NCBI RefSeq assembly: GCF_019599405.1
Contig: NZ_RKLQ01000002.1
Span: forward strand, 1 to 64,000
DNA length: 64,000 nt
Direction of reading: 5' to 3'
Origin: Haloarcula salinisoli
Lineage (GTDB): Archaea > Halobacteriota > Halobacteria > Halobacteriales > Haloarculaceae
In this document: one piece after another, positions 1 through 9,443 of the stretch
Layout of the letters: the number at the start of each line of letters is the position of its first letter
Position numbering within the stretch: position 1 is the first letter of the stretch
Made by a program: the position numbers and the translations under genes
The notes under the pieces: model-generated
What the model saw: only the letters and a program-made list of their open reading frames with translations
Databases searched by the model: none
Told to the model about the DNA's origin: nothing

Positions 1-184
1 ACGAGTCCAGTGGACGCCTGGATCGCACGTACACACGGTTTCATACTCGCCCCCAAGGTGGTGGATGGTGGGCGAATCGACCCTTCCCAACCTCGGTTTT
101 ACCCGGGATGGTGCATCTGTCGTCGTACCATATCCCATCGCCGTCCCACACTTAAGGGGCACGGTTCGGGGCTGGCACGTCGTA
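1..184 (-). other. 16S-23S internal transcribed spacer (part)
   Basis: Spacer DNA between the tRNA-Ala gene and the 23S gene, which must lie to the left of the window. I do not see the conserved haloarchaeal 23S 5' end, so 23S is not included. The spacer holds a promoter-like element and presumably one arm of the 23S processing stem. No protein-coding gene is credible here. Confidence 0.8.
141..170 (-). promoter_or_regulatory. Spacer promoter reading toward 23S rRNA
   Basis: On the minus strand a CTTAAG(TGTG) TATA-like box lies at 151-156. It has the same core as the tandem promoters upstream of 16S (2167-2172 and 2246-2251). Promoter-like copies in the 16S-23S spacer are known in haloarchaea and could give extra transcription of 23S. 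The assignment rests on sequence similarity only. Confidence 0.6.
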
Positions 185-256
185 TGGACCCACTGGGATT
201 TGAACCCAGGGCTTCCTCCTTGCAAAGGAGGTGCTCTGCCGCTGAGCTATGGGCCC
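185..256 (-). tRNA. tRNA-Ala (anticodon TGC)
   Basis: The minus strand folds as a 72-nt cloverleaf. The acceptor stem GGGCCCA pairs with TGGGTCC and is followed by discriminator A. The anticodon stem CTCCT/AGGAG carries a TTTGCAA loop (anticodon TGC), and the T arm is CTGGG-TTCAAAT-CCCAG. No CCA is encoded, as expected in haloarchaea. The gene sits between 16S and 23S, the standard euryarchaeal place for tRNA-Ala, and is co-transcribed with the rRNAs. Confidence 0.97.
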
Positions 257-270
257 GGCAGATCCGCAGG

Positions 271-324
271 TGTGAGCCCTGATAGTTCATAGGTGCCCGG
301 TCGGTGAGTAGTTCTCGAACACCC
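271..324 (-). repeat. 3' arm of the 16S rRNA processing stem
   Basis: Bases 271-288 are an exact 18-bp reverse complement of 1965-1982, and 314-324 an exact 11-bp reverse complement of 1930-1940. Between them the two arms pair imperfectly. The two flanks of 16S can therefore form the long helix that carries the bulge-helix-bulge cut by the archaeal splicing endonuclease, whose gene endA is at 11967-12962 of this window. Confidence 0.9.
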
Positions 325-392
325 GTGACTGGCGCGTATGAACGCACCAGTCGATGTAGGTGGGTCAGGCCAGAGGCCTGATCCCGATCAGT

Positions 393-1863
<1,471 letters not shown>

Positions 1864-1929
1864 GTATCCCGGCACAAGGCCGGGGGGTTAGGCGGGTCAC
1901 ACTCCAGATGGAGTGTGGTCGCTATCGAA

Positions 1930-1982
1930 GGGTGTTCGAGGACACTCGCCGACCGAGTGTCACCGAACTATCAGGGCTCACA
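1930..1982 (-). repeat. 5' arm of the 16S rRNA processing stem
   Basis: Partner of the arm at 271-324 (18-bp and 11-bp perfect blocks around an imperfect centre containing CGCCGACCG). It lies in the 16S leader, between the most proximal promoter and the mature 5' end. Confidence 0.9.
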
Positions 1983-2049
1983 TCAGATTCCATCTTGACG
2001 GCGGACCGCAGGGGTGGAATCCTCATTTCTCCGGACCTGCATATTCTCC

Positions 2050-2075
2050 CGAAGCCATCTTAAAGGCTTCGAGTT
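2050..2075 (-). promoter_or_regulatory. rRNA operon promoter, proximal copy
   Basis: A CTTTAAG TATA-like box at 2059-2065, read on the minus strand, lies about 200 bases upstream of mature 16S. It is the least conserved of four regularly arranged boxes. Calling it a promoter is inference from position and from its likeness to the three distal copies. Confidence 0.6.
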
Positions 2076-2124
2076 CCGATGGCGAGTTGCCTCGCCGCAG
2101 TGTGTGGCCAGGTTTCGTCGGCCC

Positions 2125-2182
2125 CGGCCAGGCCTCGTTCGCGTTCAATCCGAGTGCCCTGTTACACTTAAGGGCATCGGAG
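2125..2182 (-). promoter_or_regulatory. rRNA operon promoter, copy 2
   Basis: Minus-strand CCCTTAAGTGTAACAGGG with the TATA core at 2167-2172, followed by a conserved TCGGATTGAACGCGAA start region. A near-identical block lies 79 bases further upstream, which marks these as duplicated rrn promoters of the kind known in Halobacterium and Haloarcula. Confidence 0.8.
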
Positions 2183-2203
2183 TTCGCTCGCGTCGAACCG
2201 CAC

Positions 2204-2262
2204 GACGTGAGCGACCTTCGCGTTCCATCCGAACACCCTGTTACACTTAAGGGCGTCGGTTG
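2204..2262 (-). promoter_or_regulatory. rRNA operon promoter, copy 3
   Basis: Minus-strand CCCTTAAGTGTAACAGGG with the TATA core at 2246-2251 and the start-site region TCGGATGGAACGCGAA. It is almost identical to copy 2, including the bases downstream of the box. Confidence 0.8.
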
Positions 2263-2294
2263 GGATGAGGCCCGACCGGGGAAGTGTCGTCCCC

Positions 2295-2345
2295 GACCTC
2301 GTTCGCATTAGACTCGATGGGAGTGCCATACTTAACCCCGTCGGA
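2295..2345 (-). promoter_or_regulatory. rRNA operon promoter, distal copy
   Basis: Minus-strand GGGGTTAAGTATGG with the core at 2331-2336, 85 bases upstream of copy 3, and a similar ATGCGAACGAGG stretch downstream. It is the most distal of the four. The 210 bases between it and the MC1 gene hold no other feature I can support. Confidence 0.7.
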
Positions 2346-2555
2346 CCACGGCCGCTTCGGCAGGCGATTACACGGGGCAGTGACTCTCATACGGTAGACA
2401 GCAACACGGTAGTCGAACTGCAGACTGCGAACAGCTGGCAACCAGTCAATGCACGCTCTACGTGTGTGCGCGCTCACGCGCGAGATAGCCATTGGGAACT
2501 TGCACACTGGCCACAGCGAGCGGTATCGTCTACAAAAAGTCCGTGCCGAAGGGAA

Positions 2556-2864
2556 CTAGATGTCGTCGAGGTGTTCGACACCCTCTTTCGAGACGTTCCC
2601 CTTCGTGATGTCGCCCGGCATCCAGTCCGGTTTGTCGTCGGGCGCTGTTTCGACCCAGGCCCACGCCTCGTAGATGTGGACCTTGTGGGTGCCCTTCTCC
2701 CGGAGCCGTATCTCCTGTCGGTCTGCTTCGTCCTCGCTGTCGGCCGGGTCGAGCCGCCGGGCGGCCTTCAACGCAGCCTGCCGGGGTGTCCCGCCTGAGA
2801 AGACGCTCGATTCGTCACCATCCTCACGGAGCGCAAAGTTGCGCTTGTCGCTGTCGCGTGCCAT
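2556..2864 (-). CDS. MC1-family chromosomal DNA-binding protein
   Basis: A 102-residue protein of the archaeal MC1 family, a monomeric protein that binds and sharply bends DNA and helps to pack the chromosome. The family signature is clear: KRNFALREDGDE near the start, then RQAALKAARR, IRLREKGTHKVH, YEAWAWVETA and KPDWMPGDITKGNV, in the order and spacing of Methanosarcina MC1. An extra acidic stretch (DPADSEDEAD) sits between the second and third blocks, a usual haloarchaeal change. A strong TATA box lies 41-49 bases upstream of the start. It is a single gene with no operon partner, beside the rRNA operon. The family assignment is secure. Confidence 0.95.
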   Translation of the reverse strand: MARDSDKRNFALREDGDESSVFSGGTPRQAALKAARRLDPADSEDEADRQEIRLREKGTHKVHIYEAWAWVETAPDDKPDWMPGDITKGNVSKEGVEHLDDI

Positions 2865-2904
2865 GGTTTTCTCCGCTCCATGTCAACTCAAAACATGGCA
2901 CAAC

Positions 2905-2913
2905 ATAAATATA
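2905..2913 (-). promoter_or_regulatory. TATA box of the MC1 gene
   Basis: Minus-strand TATATTTAT in a GC-rich setting, 41 bases before the MC1 start codon. A start site about 25 bases downstream would leave a leader of roughly 15-20 bases. Confidence 0.7.
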
Positions 2914-3092
2914 CCCCCCGAATCGGCCTCCGTCACGGGATACGTTTATATATTAGAAGTCGAGAGAGGCTGTATTCGGCCACGATTGGGCCAGAAACGC
3001 CGCCCTGAAAGCGCGTGCGCACTCGAGTTCGGGACACGCCGCACGGTAGACTTAAGTGTATCCTACGGCGATGCACGGAATAGGATAGCGCG

Positions 3093-3290
3093 ATGGTGCG
3101 AAAGAAGAAGCTTAGCCCGAGTGGCGCCAAAGACGAAGACGGCGAGTACCACAACGTACATATCAACATCCACGAAGACGAACTCGCCGTCGCCGGCATG
3201 GAGATCGGCGACGAGGTGTTCGTTCGGGTGCGTGACAACAAGATCATCATTCAAAAAGCCGACCCCGAAGAGGTCGAACACGATTTCTGA
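3093..3290 (+). CDS. Small AbrB-like (swapped-hairpin) protein
   Basis: A 65-residue acidic protein with a basic start (MVRKKKLSPSG). The core VHINIHEDELAVAGMEIGDEVFVRVRDNKIIIQKA has the beta-strand pattern of SpoVT/AbrB swapped-hairpin domains (hydrophobic strand, GxxxGDEVxV turn, strand rich in Ile). Such domains usually bind DNA, often as antitoxins or global regulators, but the target here is unknown. A TTAAG box at about 3051-3058 fits a promoter. The gene is divergent from MC1 and 51 bases before pyrD on the same strand. Function is inferred from fold resemblance only. Confidence 0.75.
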   Translation: MVRKKKLSPSGAKDEDGEYHNVHINIHEDELAVAGMEIGDEVFVRVRDNKIIIQKADPEEVEHDF

Positions 3291-3341
3291 CGTGCTGTCG
3301 CTACCCCCCGGCGGCTGTCGGGGGGCGACTCGAACTCCCCA

Positions 3342-4394
3342 ATGAGACCCTACGATATCGCCAAACCGGTTCTGTTCTCACTCCCGGCCGAGACAGCCCA
3401 CAGCGCCGTCCACGGCCTGCTAGAGGCGGCACAGGGAACCCCGATAGCGGCCGCGATGGCCGACCGGTACACCGTCTCCGACGACCGCCTCGCCGCCTCC
3501 GCGTTCGGCCAGTCGTTCGACAACCCCGTCGGCGTCGCTGCGGGCTTTGACAAGAACGCCACAGTGCCAAACGCCTTGGGGGCGATGGGCTTTGGCTTCG
3601 CCGAGGTCGGCGGCGTCACGGCCGAACCACAGGCCGGCAACGCCAGGCCCAGGATGTTCCGCCTGCGCGAAGACGACGGTATCATCAACCGAATGGGGCT
3701 GAACAACGAGGGGGCGGCCGCCGTCGGCGAGCGGCTGGCGAAGACGGACGCTCCCTTCCCGCTGGGCGTCAACATCGCCAAGAGCGAGCACGTCGGTACC
3801 AGCGGGGCCCCGGCGGACTACCGCGAGACGTACGAGCACGTCGCCGAGGGCGGCGATTTCTTCGTCGTCAACGTCTCCTGTCCCAACTCACAGGGGTTCG
3901 AGGAGCTCCAGAACCGCGATGCGATGACTGCCATCTTCGCGGAGCTCCAGGATGCGGGCGCCGCGCCGCTGCTGGTGAAGCTCTCGCCGGACCTCCCCGA
4001 ACCGGCGGTCGAGGACACGCTCGACCTCGTGACCGAACTCGACCTCGACGGCGTCGTCGCGACCAACACGACGACCGAGCGCCCCGAGGGGTTGCGCTCG
4101 CCAAACGCCAGCGAGACGGGCGGGCTCTCCGGGAAGCCAATCGAGGACAGAGCGACAGATATGGTCCAGTTCGTCGCCGAGCGCGTCGACGTCCCCGTCG
4201 TCGGCGTCGGCGGCGTCGCCTCGGCCGAGGGCGCCTACCAGAAAATCCGTGCCGGCGCCTCGCTCGTCCAGCTCTACACCGGGCTGGTCTACGAGGGGCC
4301 GTCGCTCGCTCGGGACATCAACGAGGGGCTACTCGACCTGCTGGAGCGGGACGGCTTCGACAGTGTCGAGGATGCCGTCGGCGCGGACCTGTAG
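3342..4394 (+). CDS. pyrD: Quinone-dependent dihydroorotate dehydrogenase
   Basis: Oxidises dihydroorotate to orotate with FMN and passes electrons to membrane quinone, the fourth step of pyrimidine synthesis. The 350-residue length and an N-terminal helix before the barrel (MRPYDIAKPVLFSLPAE) mark the class 2 (membrane-associated) type. Family blocks are DNPVGVAAGFDKNA near residue 60, FGFAEVGGVTAEPQ, INRMGLNNEG, VNVSCPNSQGF with the catalytic Ser, LLVKLSPDL, VATNTTTERP and VVGVGGVASAEGAYQKIRAGASLVQLYTG for phosphate binding. A GC-rich hairpin (3304-3326) separates it from the preceding small gene. The assignment is firm. Confidence 0.96.
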   Translation: MRPYDIAKPVLFSLPAETAHSAVHGLLEAAQGTPIAAAMADRYTVSDDRLAASAFGQSFDNPVGVAAGFDKNATVPNALGAMGFGFAEVGGVTAEPQAGNARPRMFRLREDDGIINRMGLNNEGAAAVGERLAKTDAPFPLGVNIAKSEHVGTSGAPADYRETYEHVAEGGDFFVVNVSCPNSQGFEELQNRDAMTAIFAELQDAGAAPLLVKLSPDLPEPAVEDTLDLVTELDLDGVVATNTTTERPEGLRSPNASETGGLSGKPIEDRATDMVQFVAERVDVPVVGVGGVASAEGAYQKIRAGASLVQLYTGLVYEGPSLARDINEGLLDLLERDGFDSVEDAVGADL

Positions 4395-4444
4395 CGGACC
4401 ACAGTAACGGGGGATTTTAGCGTCGAGGAGCGAACACGTCGAGC

Positions 4445-5200
4445 GTGAGCTGCGACGCTATCTACCGATACGCCCGCCGGGCGCTGGTCTGGCTGGTCGC
4501 CGTCGGCGTCCTCACAGCGGGGGCGGGCGTCCTCTATTTCGGCACGCCACACCACGCGTCCGACGCGAGCGTCGCCAGCGTCGAGGCGGACCCGAACGTG
4601 ACGGTCACCGAGCAGGGCGGGACGTACACACTCGAACCGTCGGGTCGAGAGTCGACAGTGGGGCTCGTCTTCTACCCGGGCGCGCGGGTCCACCCGGACG
4701 CCTACGTCGCGTCGCTCGCACCGCTTGCCAGCGAGGCCAACGTGACCGTCGTCGTCCCGAAGCTACGGCTGAACCTGGCTGTGCTCGAACAGGGCGCCGC
4801 CAGCGGGTACGTGACCGGTTCCAGGGTCGAAAACTGGTACGTGGGCGGGCACTCGCTGGGCGGGGCGATGGCCTGTCGCTACGCGGCCCAGAACCCCGAG
4901 GCGGTCGAGGGCGTGGTGCTGTACGCCTCGTACTGCGACCGGGACATCTCCGAGACCGGACTCGCGGCCCTGAGTGTCACCGGCAGCGCGGACACCGTCC
5001 TCGACAGCGATTCCTACGAGGAAAACCGCGAGAACCTCCCTGCCGACACCACAGTCCGTACGCTCCCGCTGAACCACACCCAGTTCGGGAGCTACCGCGG
5101 CCAGCGCGGCGACGAGCCGAGCAATCTCAGCTACGCCACCGCCCACGACCGGCTGGCCAACGTCACCGTCGCGTGGGTCCGGTCCCAGGGAGACACCTGA
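4445..5200 (+). CDS. Secreted or anchored alpha/beta hydrolase
   Basis: A 251-residue protein starting at GTG, 50 bases after pyrD. One hydrophobic helix (ALVWLVAVGVLTAGAGVLYF, residues 13-32) suggests export or an N-terminal anchor. The hydrolase part has GLVFYPGARVHPDAY (oxyanion strand), the nucleophile elbow GGHSLGGAMA, VVLYASYCD, a VTGSADTVL strand with its acid, and LNHTQFG supplying the catalytic His. This matches the alpha/beta-hydrolase group common as exported proteins in haloarchaea; the substrate is unknown. The sequence before residue 10 is weakly supported, so the start could be slightly different. Confidence 0.8.
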   Translation: MSCDAIYRYARRALVWLVAVGVLTAGAGVLYFGTPHHASDASVASVEADPNVTVTEQGGTYTLEPSGRESTVGLVFYPGARVHPDAYVASLAPLASEANVTVVVPKLRLNLAVLEQGAASGYVTGSRVENWYVGGHSLGGAMACRYAAQNPEAVEGVVLYASYCDRDISETGLAALSVTGSADTVLDSDSYEENRENLPADTTVRTLPLNHTQFGSYRGQRGDEPSNLSYATAHDRLANVTVAWVRSQGDT

Positions 5201-5243
5201 ACAGAACCATCGGGGACTCCGTCGTAGCAGTCGGCGCGGACCG

Positions 5244-5456
5244 CTATCGGCACTCCTCGATCGGAATCGCGGCCTGGATATCGGCCGACAGCCACGCCGT
5301 CTGGCTGTCGCCGGTCCCTGGGACGATGGTGAGCACAGACGGGGCGTCCGGGTCGTCGACCAGCCAGTCGAGCTCGAACCACGGATACGTCTCACAGGCC
5401 GGGTTGCCGTAGCGGTCCGGGTCGCCACAGTCGGAGTGTCTGTCGGTGACTGCCAT
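5244..5456 (-). CDS. Conserved haloarchaeal small protein (70 aa)
   Basis: The ATG at 5456 opens a 70-residue acidic protein, MAVTDRHSDCGDP..., with two Cys, a WFELDWLVDD segment and LTIVPGTGDSQTAWLSADIQAAI. The final part resembles the C-terminal pattern of a short haloarchaeal domain of unknown function (I recall DUF7511-type proteins, without certainty). A longer frame exists to 5690, but its upstream part reads antisense through pheT and is Arg/Ser-rich, so it was cut at this ATG. It is convergent with the hydrolase. No function is proposed. Confidence 0.65.
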   Translation of the reverse strand: MAVTDRHSDCGDPDRYGNPACETYPWFELDWLVDDPDAPSVLTIVPGTGDSQTAWLSADIQAAIPIEECR

Positions 5457-5568
5457 TGTCCCTCTGTGTGGTACTACGTGGCAATGAGGGAAAAATACCC
5501 CGCAACGGTCCGGTAAGTCGGTTACGAAAAGGTAACAGTAGCCGAAGGTACTGACGGCCCTTCGCGCC

Positions 5569-7425
5569 CTACTCCAGCGCGTCCAGCCGGAACTCGAAGG
5601 CCGCCACCGGCAGTTCCAGGTCGTGCTCGACGAGCACTTTCGGATGCACCTCGCCGATGACACCGACCGTCTCCCCGTCCAGCACGACATCGGCCACGCG
5701 GCCGTCGATGAACGTCGGGTGGCTCGTCGCGGGCGTCTCGAGGTCTTTCCCGAACGCCTCGGCGACGGTCTGTAGGCGGGCCTTGGCGTCCTCGTATGAG
5801 GCGTCAGTGCGGGCGAGTGCCCCGGCGACGGTGCGGTGTTCGCTGACGCCAGTGTTCTGGCCCTCGTCCAGGCCCGCGGCGAGCCCGATTTCGGCGAGGT
5901 CCTGCGAGTACCGGCGGTGGGTGTTGTTCTCCAGGACCATCATGAGCGATGGGAGCGCCCACGTCCGGAGGATGGTGTAGTCCTCGCTGTAGGGTTCCTG
6001 AATGGTGACCGGGTCCGCGAGGCCGACCAGCGCGTCGTCGGCCGCCGCCGCGTCGGGGTCGGAGAGGTTCATTCTGCTGAAGTTCTCCGCCTCGTTGGTC
6101 ATGTGGAAGTTCAGCAAGTCCTCGAAGCCAAGTCCCACGAGGGTATCACGGGCGGCGTCCTCCAGCACGGAGCGGTCGTGGCGGCCGCCGACCGTCGAAA
6201 CGTCAGGGTATGTCGGTTCGAGGCTGTTGAACCCGAGCGCACGACCGATGTCGTCGACGATGTCCAGCGGGTGGATGACGTCGACCCGGTAGGGCGGAAT
6301 CTCGACCTCGAAAGAGACGCCGTCGTCAGTCACGACCCGCGTGGCGTCCAGGCCGGCCCGTTCCGCGTAGTCGATGATCTGCTCGGGCTCGAGGTCGACG
6401 CCGAGCAGGGACTCGATGCGGTCCTGGGTGACTGTCTTCGTCCGGGTCTCGAAGTCGGGACGCTCCAGTGTCCGGCCGGCGTACTCGCCGGCGGCGTCGT
6501 CGGCGTACTCGACGTTCACGCGCTCGATGGTGCCGCCGCGGGCCTCCAGCGCGTAGCAGACAATCGAACACATGTGGTCGATGGTCCACTGGTCGGTCCC
6601 GGTCAGCTCGATGAAGAGGTCCCGGGAGTCCTCGCTGACCTCCGTCCGGCGGCCGTTGATGACCGGCGGGAACGAGAACAGCCCGATAGCGTCGTAGATG
6701 GCGGGCACCTTCTCGAAGTCTGCGACGAGGTCGCCGTATTGCTGGCCGGTGTCGTGGCGCTCGATGACCTCGTTCGGAGTCATCTCGGCGTCGGACTCCA
6801 GCGGGACGAAGGTGGCCTCGTCGGGGTCTGCGCTCGTGTACGTAATCGCGTTGGCGCCGGTGGTTTCGACGGTGGCGTCGCCGACCATTTCGTCCTGGGG
6901 CTCTTCGCTGGCTTCGGTCGGGTCCTGTCCGCCCGAGAGGTCCAGACTGCTCGATTGCTCGTCGGTCGGGCGGAGGTCGGTTCCTTTCAGCATCGTCAGG
7001 TCGTGGACCCCGATAGCGCCCTTCGCGCGCTTGCGACCCATCGTCGCGTGGAGCTTCTCCTGCAGTTGAATCAGCGATTCGAGGGCGCCCTCGCTCATGT
7101 CCAGCCCGCGGACGACCGCGCCGGTGACGTAGGGCCGGCCCTCGGGCTGGTCCTCTACCTCGATAGTCCACTCGGCGCTGTTCGTGTTGGGGACGTAGAC
7201 GCCCCGGTCGTCGCCGTAGTGATACCGCAGCGAGCGGGCGACGCCCTCGACGGAGAGGCGGTCCAGTCTGTCGGGCGCGAACTCCAGCTGGAACTCGTCG
7301 TCTTCGGTCCAGCCCTCGAACTCCAGGCCCAGATTGAACAGGTCCGATTTGAGTTCGTCGTCGTCCTTCTCGTCGTGACCGGTCAGGTATCGCAGTTCGT
7401 CGGGGTCAACATCGACAACGGGCAT
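5569..7425 (-). CDS. pheT: Phenylalanine--tRNA ligase beta subunit
   Basis: The beta subunit of the (alpha-beta)2 enzyme that charges tRNA-Phe; it carries tRNA-binding and editing parts. 618 residues, archaeal type. It begins MPVVDVDPDELRYLTG, has the B3/B4 editing region in the middle (IYDAIGLFSFPPVINGRRTEVS), the B5 domain (RTKTVTQDRIESLLG...) and the B-subunit synthetase-like fold (YPDVSTVGGRHDRSVLEDAARDTLVGLGFEDLLNFHMT). An acidic, Asp/Glu-rich insertion around residues 165-190 makes it a little longer than the usual archaeal PheT. Its start overlaps the pheS stop by one base (TGATG), which suggests translational coupling. Confidence 0.96.
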   Translation of the reverse strand: MPVVDVDPDELRYLTGHDEKDDDELKSDLFNLGLEFEGWTEDDEFQLEFAPDRLDRLSVEGVARSLRYHYGDDRGVYVPNTNSAEWTIEVEDQPEGRPYVTGAVVRGLDMSEGALESLIQLQEKLHATMGRKRAKGAIGVHDLTMLKGTDLRPTDEQSSSLDLSGGQDPTEASEEPQDEMVGDATVETTGANAITYTSADPDEATFVPLESDAEMTPNEVIERHDTGQQYGDLVADFEKVPAIYDAIGLFSFPPVINGRRTEVSEDSRDLFIELTGTDQWTIDHMCSIVCYALEARGGTIERVNVEYADDAAGEYAGRTLERPDFETRTKTVTQDRIESLLGVDLEPEQIIDYAERAGLDATRVVTDDGVSFEVEIPPYRVDVIHPLDIVDDIGRALGFNSLEPTYPDVSTVGGRHDRSVLEDAARDTLVGLGFEDLLNFHMTNEAENFSRMNLSDPDAAAADDALVGLADPVTIQEPYSEDYTILRTWALPSLMMVLENNTHRRYSQDLAEIGLAAGLDEGQNTGVSEHRTVAGALARTDASYEDAKARLQTVAEAFGKDLETPATSHPTFIDGRVADVVLDGETVGVIGEVHPKVLVEHDLELPVAAFEFRLDALE

Positions 7426-8936
7426 CAGTGAAGCACCTCCGTGGTCCGCAGCAGTTCGAGGTCACACAACGTCCCGTGGACGTCACGGATGTCCTCGAAT
7501 CCGTACATCAACATGAGCAAGCGTTCGAGCGAGAGCCCCCACGCCATCACGTCGCAGTCGACGCCCAGCGGCGAGAGCACCTCCTCGCGGAAGATGCCCG
7601 AGTTGCCGACCTCGACGACCTCGCCGGTCTCGGGATGGGTGCCAAAGAGTTCGAAACTTGGCTCCGTGTATGGGTTGTAGTGGGGCTTGAACTCCAGGTC
7701 GGTGATGCCAAACTGCTCGTAGAACTCCGTGAACGTGCCCATCAGGTCACGCACGGAGAGGTCCTCGGCCATGACCCACCCCTCTATCTGGAAGAACTCC
7801 AGTAAGTGCGTCGGGTCGAGCGTGTCGTTGCGGTACACCTTCTCGACGCTGAAGAATCGCTTCGGTGGCTCCAGCTCGCCGATTTCCTCGCCGGAGAGAT
7901 GCCGCATCGACAGCGACGTGGTGTGGCCCCGCAGGTCCAGCCCGCGGGCAACGTCTTCTTCCCACGGTGAGTGATACCCCTCACCGTCGGGACCGACGCC
8001 CTCCTTGTGTGCCGAGCGGACACGGTCGACGAGGTCCGCGGGCAGTTCTCCAATTTCGTCCGGTCGCTCCAGCGCGAACTGGTCCCAGTGTGTCCGTGCG
8101 GGATGGTCCTGGGGCATGAACAGGCAGTCGTTGATCCAGAACTGCGCGTCGACGTGGGGGCCTTCCATCTCCTGGAACCCCATTCCCACGAGGGTATCTT
8201 TGACCCTGTTTGCGGTCTGGCGGAGGATATGCTCCTTGCCGTGGCTCACGTCTTCGGCGTCGGCCTCGACGTTGTACTCGGTGAACTCGACGTCCGCCCA
8301 CTCGCCGCTGGTCAGTAGCTCGGCGGTGAGCTGGTCGACGGTCTCGGCGGCCTCGACGCCGGCTTCGAGGGCAGCGACGCCCTCGTCGGTCAGCTGCACG
8401 GAACGGACGGTCTCCTCGCGGACCTCCAGCAGGCCACGCCGTTCGAGCTGGTCGAGCGCGTCGGCGTCGGCCTCGTCGAGCTGGTCGTCGGCGACCGCTT
8501 CGAGCGCCAGCATCTCCGCGTCCTGCCCCGGTTTCGCGTCCGGGTCGGCGGTTATCTCGCCGCTGTCTATCTCGCCGTACCCCTTGCGGGCGTAGTTCGA
8601 CAGCGCGATGTCGACGGCGGGGCCTTCGAGCCCGGAGGCACCGATGACCTGCCCCATCTGGACCGGCTCCTCGTCGGCGCCGGCGTCGATTGCGGCCTCG
8701 TAGAGGTCCTGTTCCGGGAGGCTCTCGAAGACGTACTGGGTGCCCTCGTCGGTCAGCGTGTAGTGTTCGACGGTCTCCTCGGTGACGGAAAGCAGGCCGT
8801 CGTCTTCGAGTTCGAACGCGGCCCGTGTCGCCGTCTCGGGTTTGAGGCCGGCCTCGTCGGCCACCTCGTCGATGCGCCTGGGGTCGTCTGCGTCGGCGGC
8901 CTGGAGGACGGCCACCTGTGCCTGTGGTCGCTTCAT
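7425..8936 (-). CDS. pheS: Phenylalanine--tRNA ligase alpha subunit
   Basis: The catalytic alpha subunit (503 aa). The N-terminal 220 residues are stacked winged-helix modules of the archaeal/eukaryotic type (KPETATRAAFELEDDGLLSV; LDQLERRGLLEVREE). The class II synthetase core follows: motif 1 MGFQEMEGPHVDAQFWINDCLFMPQDHPAR, motif 2 region RFFSVEKVYRNDTLDPTHLLEFFQIEGW, the Phe-binding NPYTEPSFELFG, and motif 3 MAWGLSLERLLMLMYG. First gene of the pheS-pheT pair. The leader and the region to trpS (8937-9443) hold a hairpin and a dispersed repeat but no other gene. Confidence 0.97.
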   Translation of the reverse strand: MKRPQAQVAVLQAADADDPRRIDEVADEAGLKPETATRAAFELEDDGLLSVTEETVEHYTLTDEGTQYVFESLPEQDLYEAAIDAGADEEPVQMGQVIGASGLEGPAVDIALSNYARKGYGEIDSGEITADPDAKPGQDAEMLALEAVADDQLDEADADALDQLERRGLLEVREETVRSVQLTDEGVAALEAGVEAAETVDQLTAELLTSGEWADVEFTEYNVEADAEDVSHGKEHILRQTANRVKDTLVGMGFQEMEGPHVDAQFWINDCLFMPQDHPARTHWDQFALERPDEIGELPADLVDRVRSAHKEGVGPDGEGYHSPWEEDVARGLDLRGHTTSLSMRHLSGEEIGELEPPKRFFSVEKVYRNDTLDPTHLLEFFQIEGWVMAEDLSVRDLMGTFTEFYEQFGITDLEFKPHYNPYTEPSFELFGTHPETGEVVEVGNSGIFREEVLSPLGVDCDVMAWGLSLERLLMLMYGFEDIRDVHGTLCDLELLRTTEVLH

Positions 8937-9088
8937 ATGAGTGTCTCGGTCGTTGTGGGGAGTACCGCGGGTCGCTCAGTTAACGGTTCTTACTTGCTGC
9001 GAAGGGCTAGTGGACGGCCCACGCACCGGGTGATTTCGTCGGGACCACCGCGGCCCCGAGTCCGCCACCCGTCAGACCGCGAAGAAAA

Positions 9089-9147
9089 ATCCGAATCCCG
9101 GACGCACGGCTGGCTGGACGGCGACACTGGCAGCGTGGGATTCGGAT
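9089..9147. repeat. Perfect 11-bp inverted repeat (hairpin)
   Basis: ATCCGAATCCC (9089-9099) and GGGATTCGGAT (9137-9147) are exact reverse complements around a 37-base loop, 150-210 bases upstream of pheS. It could be a structured leader of an upstream transcript, an unannotated small RNA, or a remnant of a mobile repeat; nothing in the sequence decides between these. Confidence 0.5.
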
Positions 9148-9240
9148 GCCATGTGAGAGCGATTGGCGTGCCTTAACAAAAGGATTGTGAAGTGTGAAAC
9201 TGCGGGTCGAGGTTTTGAATCAGTCAGACCGGCTGCTAAC

Positions 9241-9402
9241 AGCCAGAAAGCCCCCGACCGCTCGACTACTGCGACTCGCTGTGCTCCTCGGTCACTTCGT
9301 TCCCTGCGGTGCTTACATCGTCTCGAACGTCGAGCGGCCGGCCCCTTTCAGTCCGCCCGTAACCGGTTGGCCAGCCGGCATGGGTGGGGCTTTCTGGCTC
9401 TC
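9241..9402. repeat. Dispersed repeat with inverted ends, copy 1
   Basis: Starts AGCCAGAAAGCCCC (9241) and ends with the inverted partner GGGTGGGGCTTTCTGGCT (9382-9399). The inside (CGACTCGCT.TGCTCCTC...GGTGCTTAC.TCGTC) matches copy 2 near 13045, and the terminal part, including GGTTGGCCAGCCGGCATGGG, matches copy 3 at 45638 in inverse orientation. It lies between the 3' end of trpS and the 5' end of pheS and has no coding content. It looks like a MITE-type or REP-like element. Confidence 0.6.
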
Positions 9403-9443
9403 AGCGAAAGCAGCAGGTCAAAAAACACCGACTCCAACAGTTC

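Noticed and set aside
1-184. 5' part of 23S rRNA
   Set aside because: The conserved haloarchaeal 23S start is not present; this is spacer.
5836-7431. Long open frame on the plus strand, 531 codons, antisense to pheT
   Set aside because: It mirrors the pheT codon pattern, as is usual in GC-rich halophile DNA. Composition is Val/Gly/Arg-rich and no domain is visible; pheT on the other strand has all family motifs.
9194-9225. T-arm-like bases GGTTTTGAATCAG
   Set aside because: No cloverleaf can be folded; the stem pairs fail and the flanking sequence belongs to the dispersed repeat.
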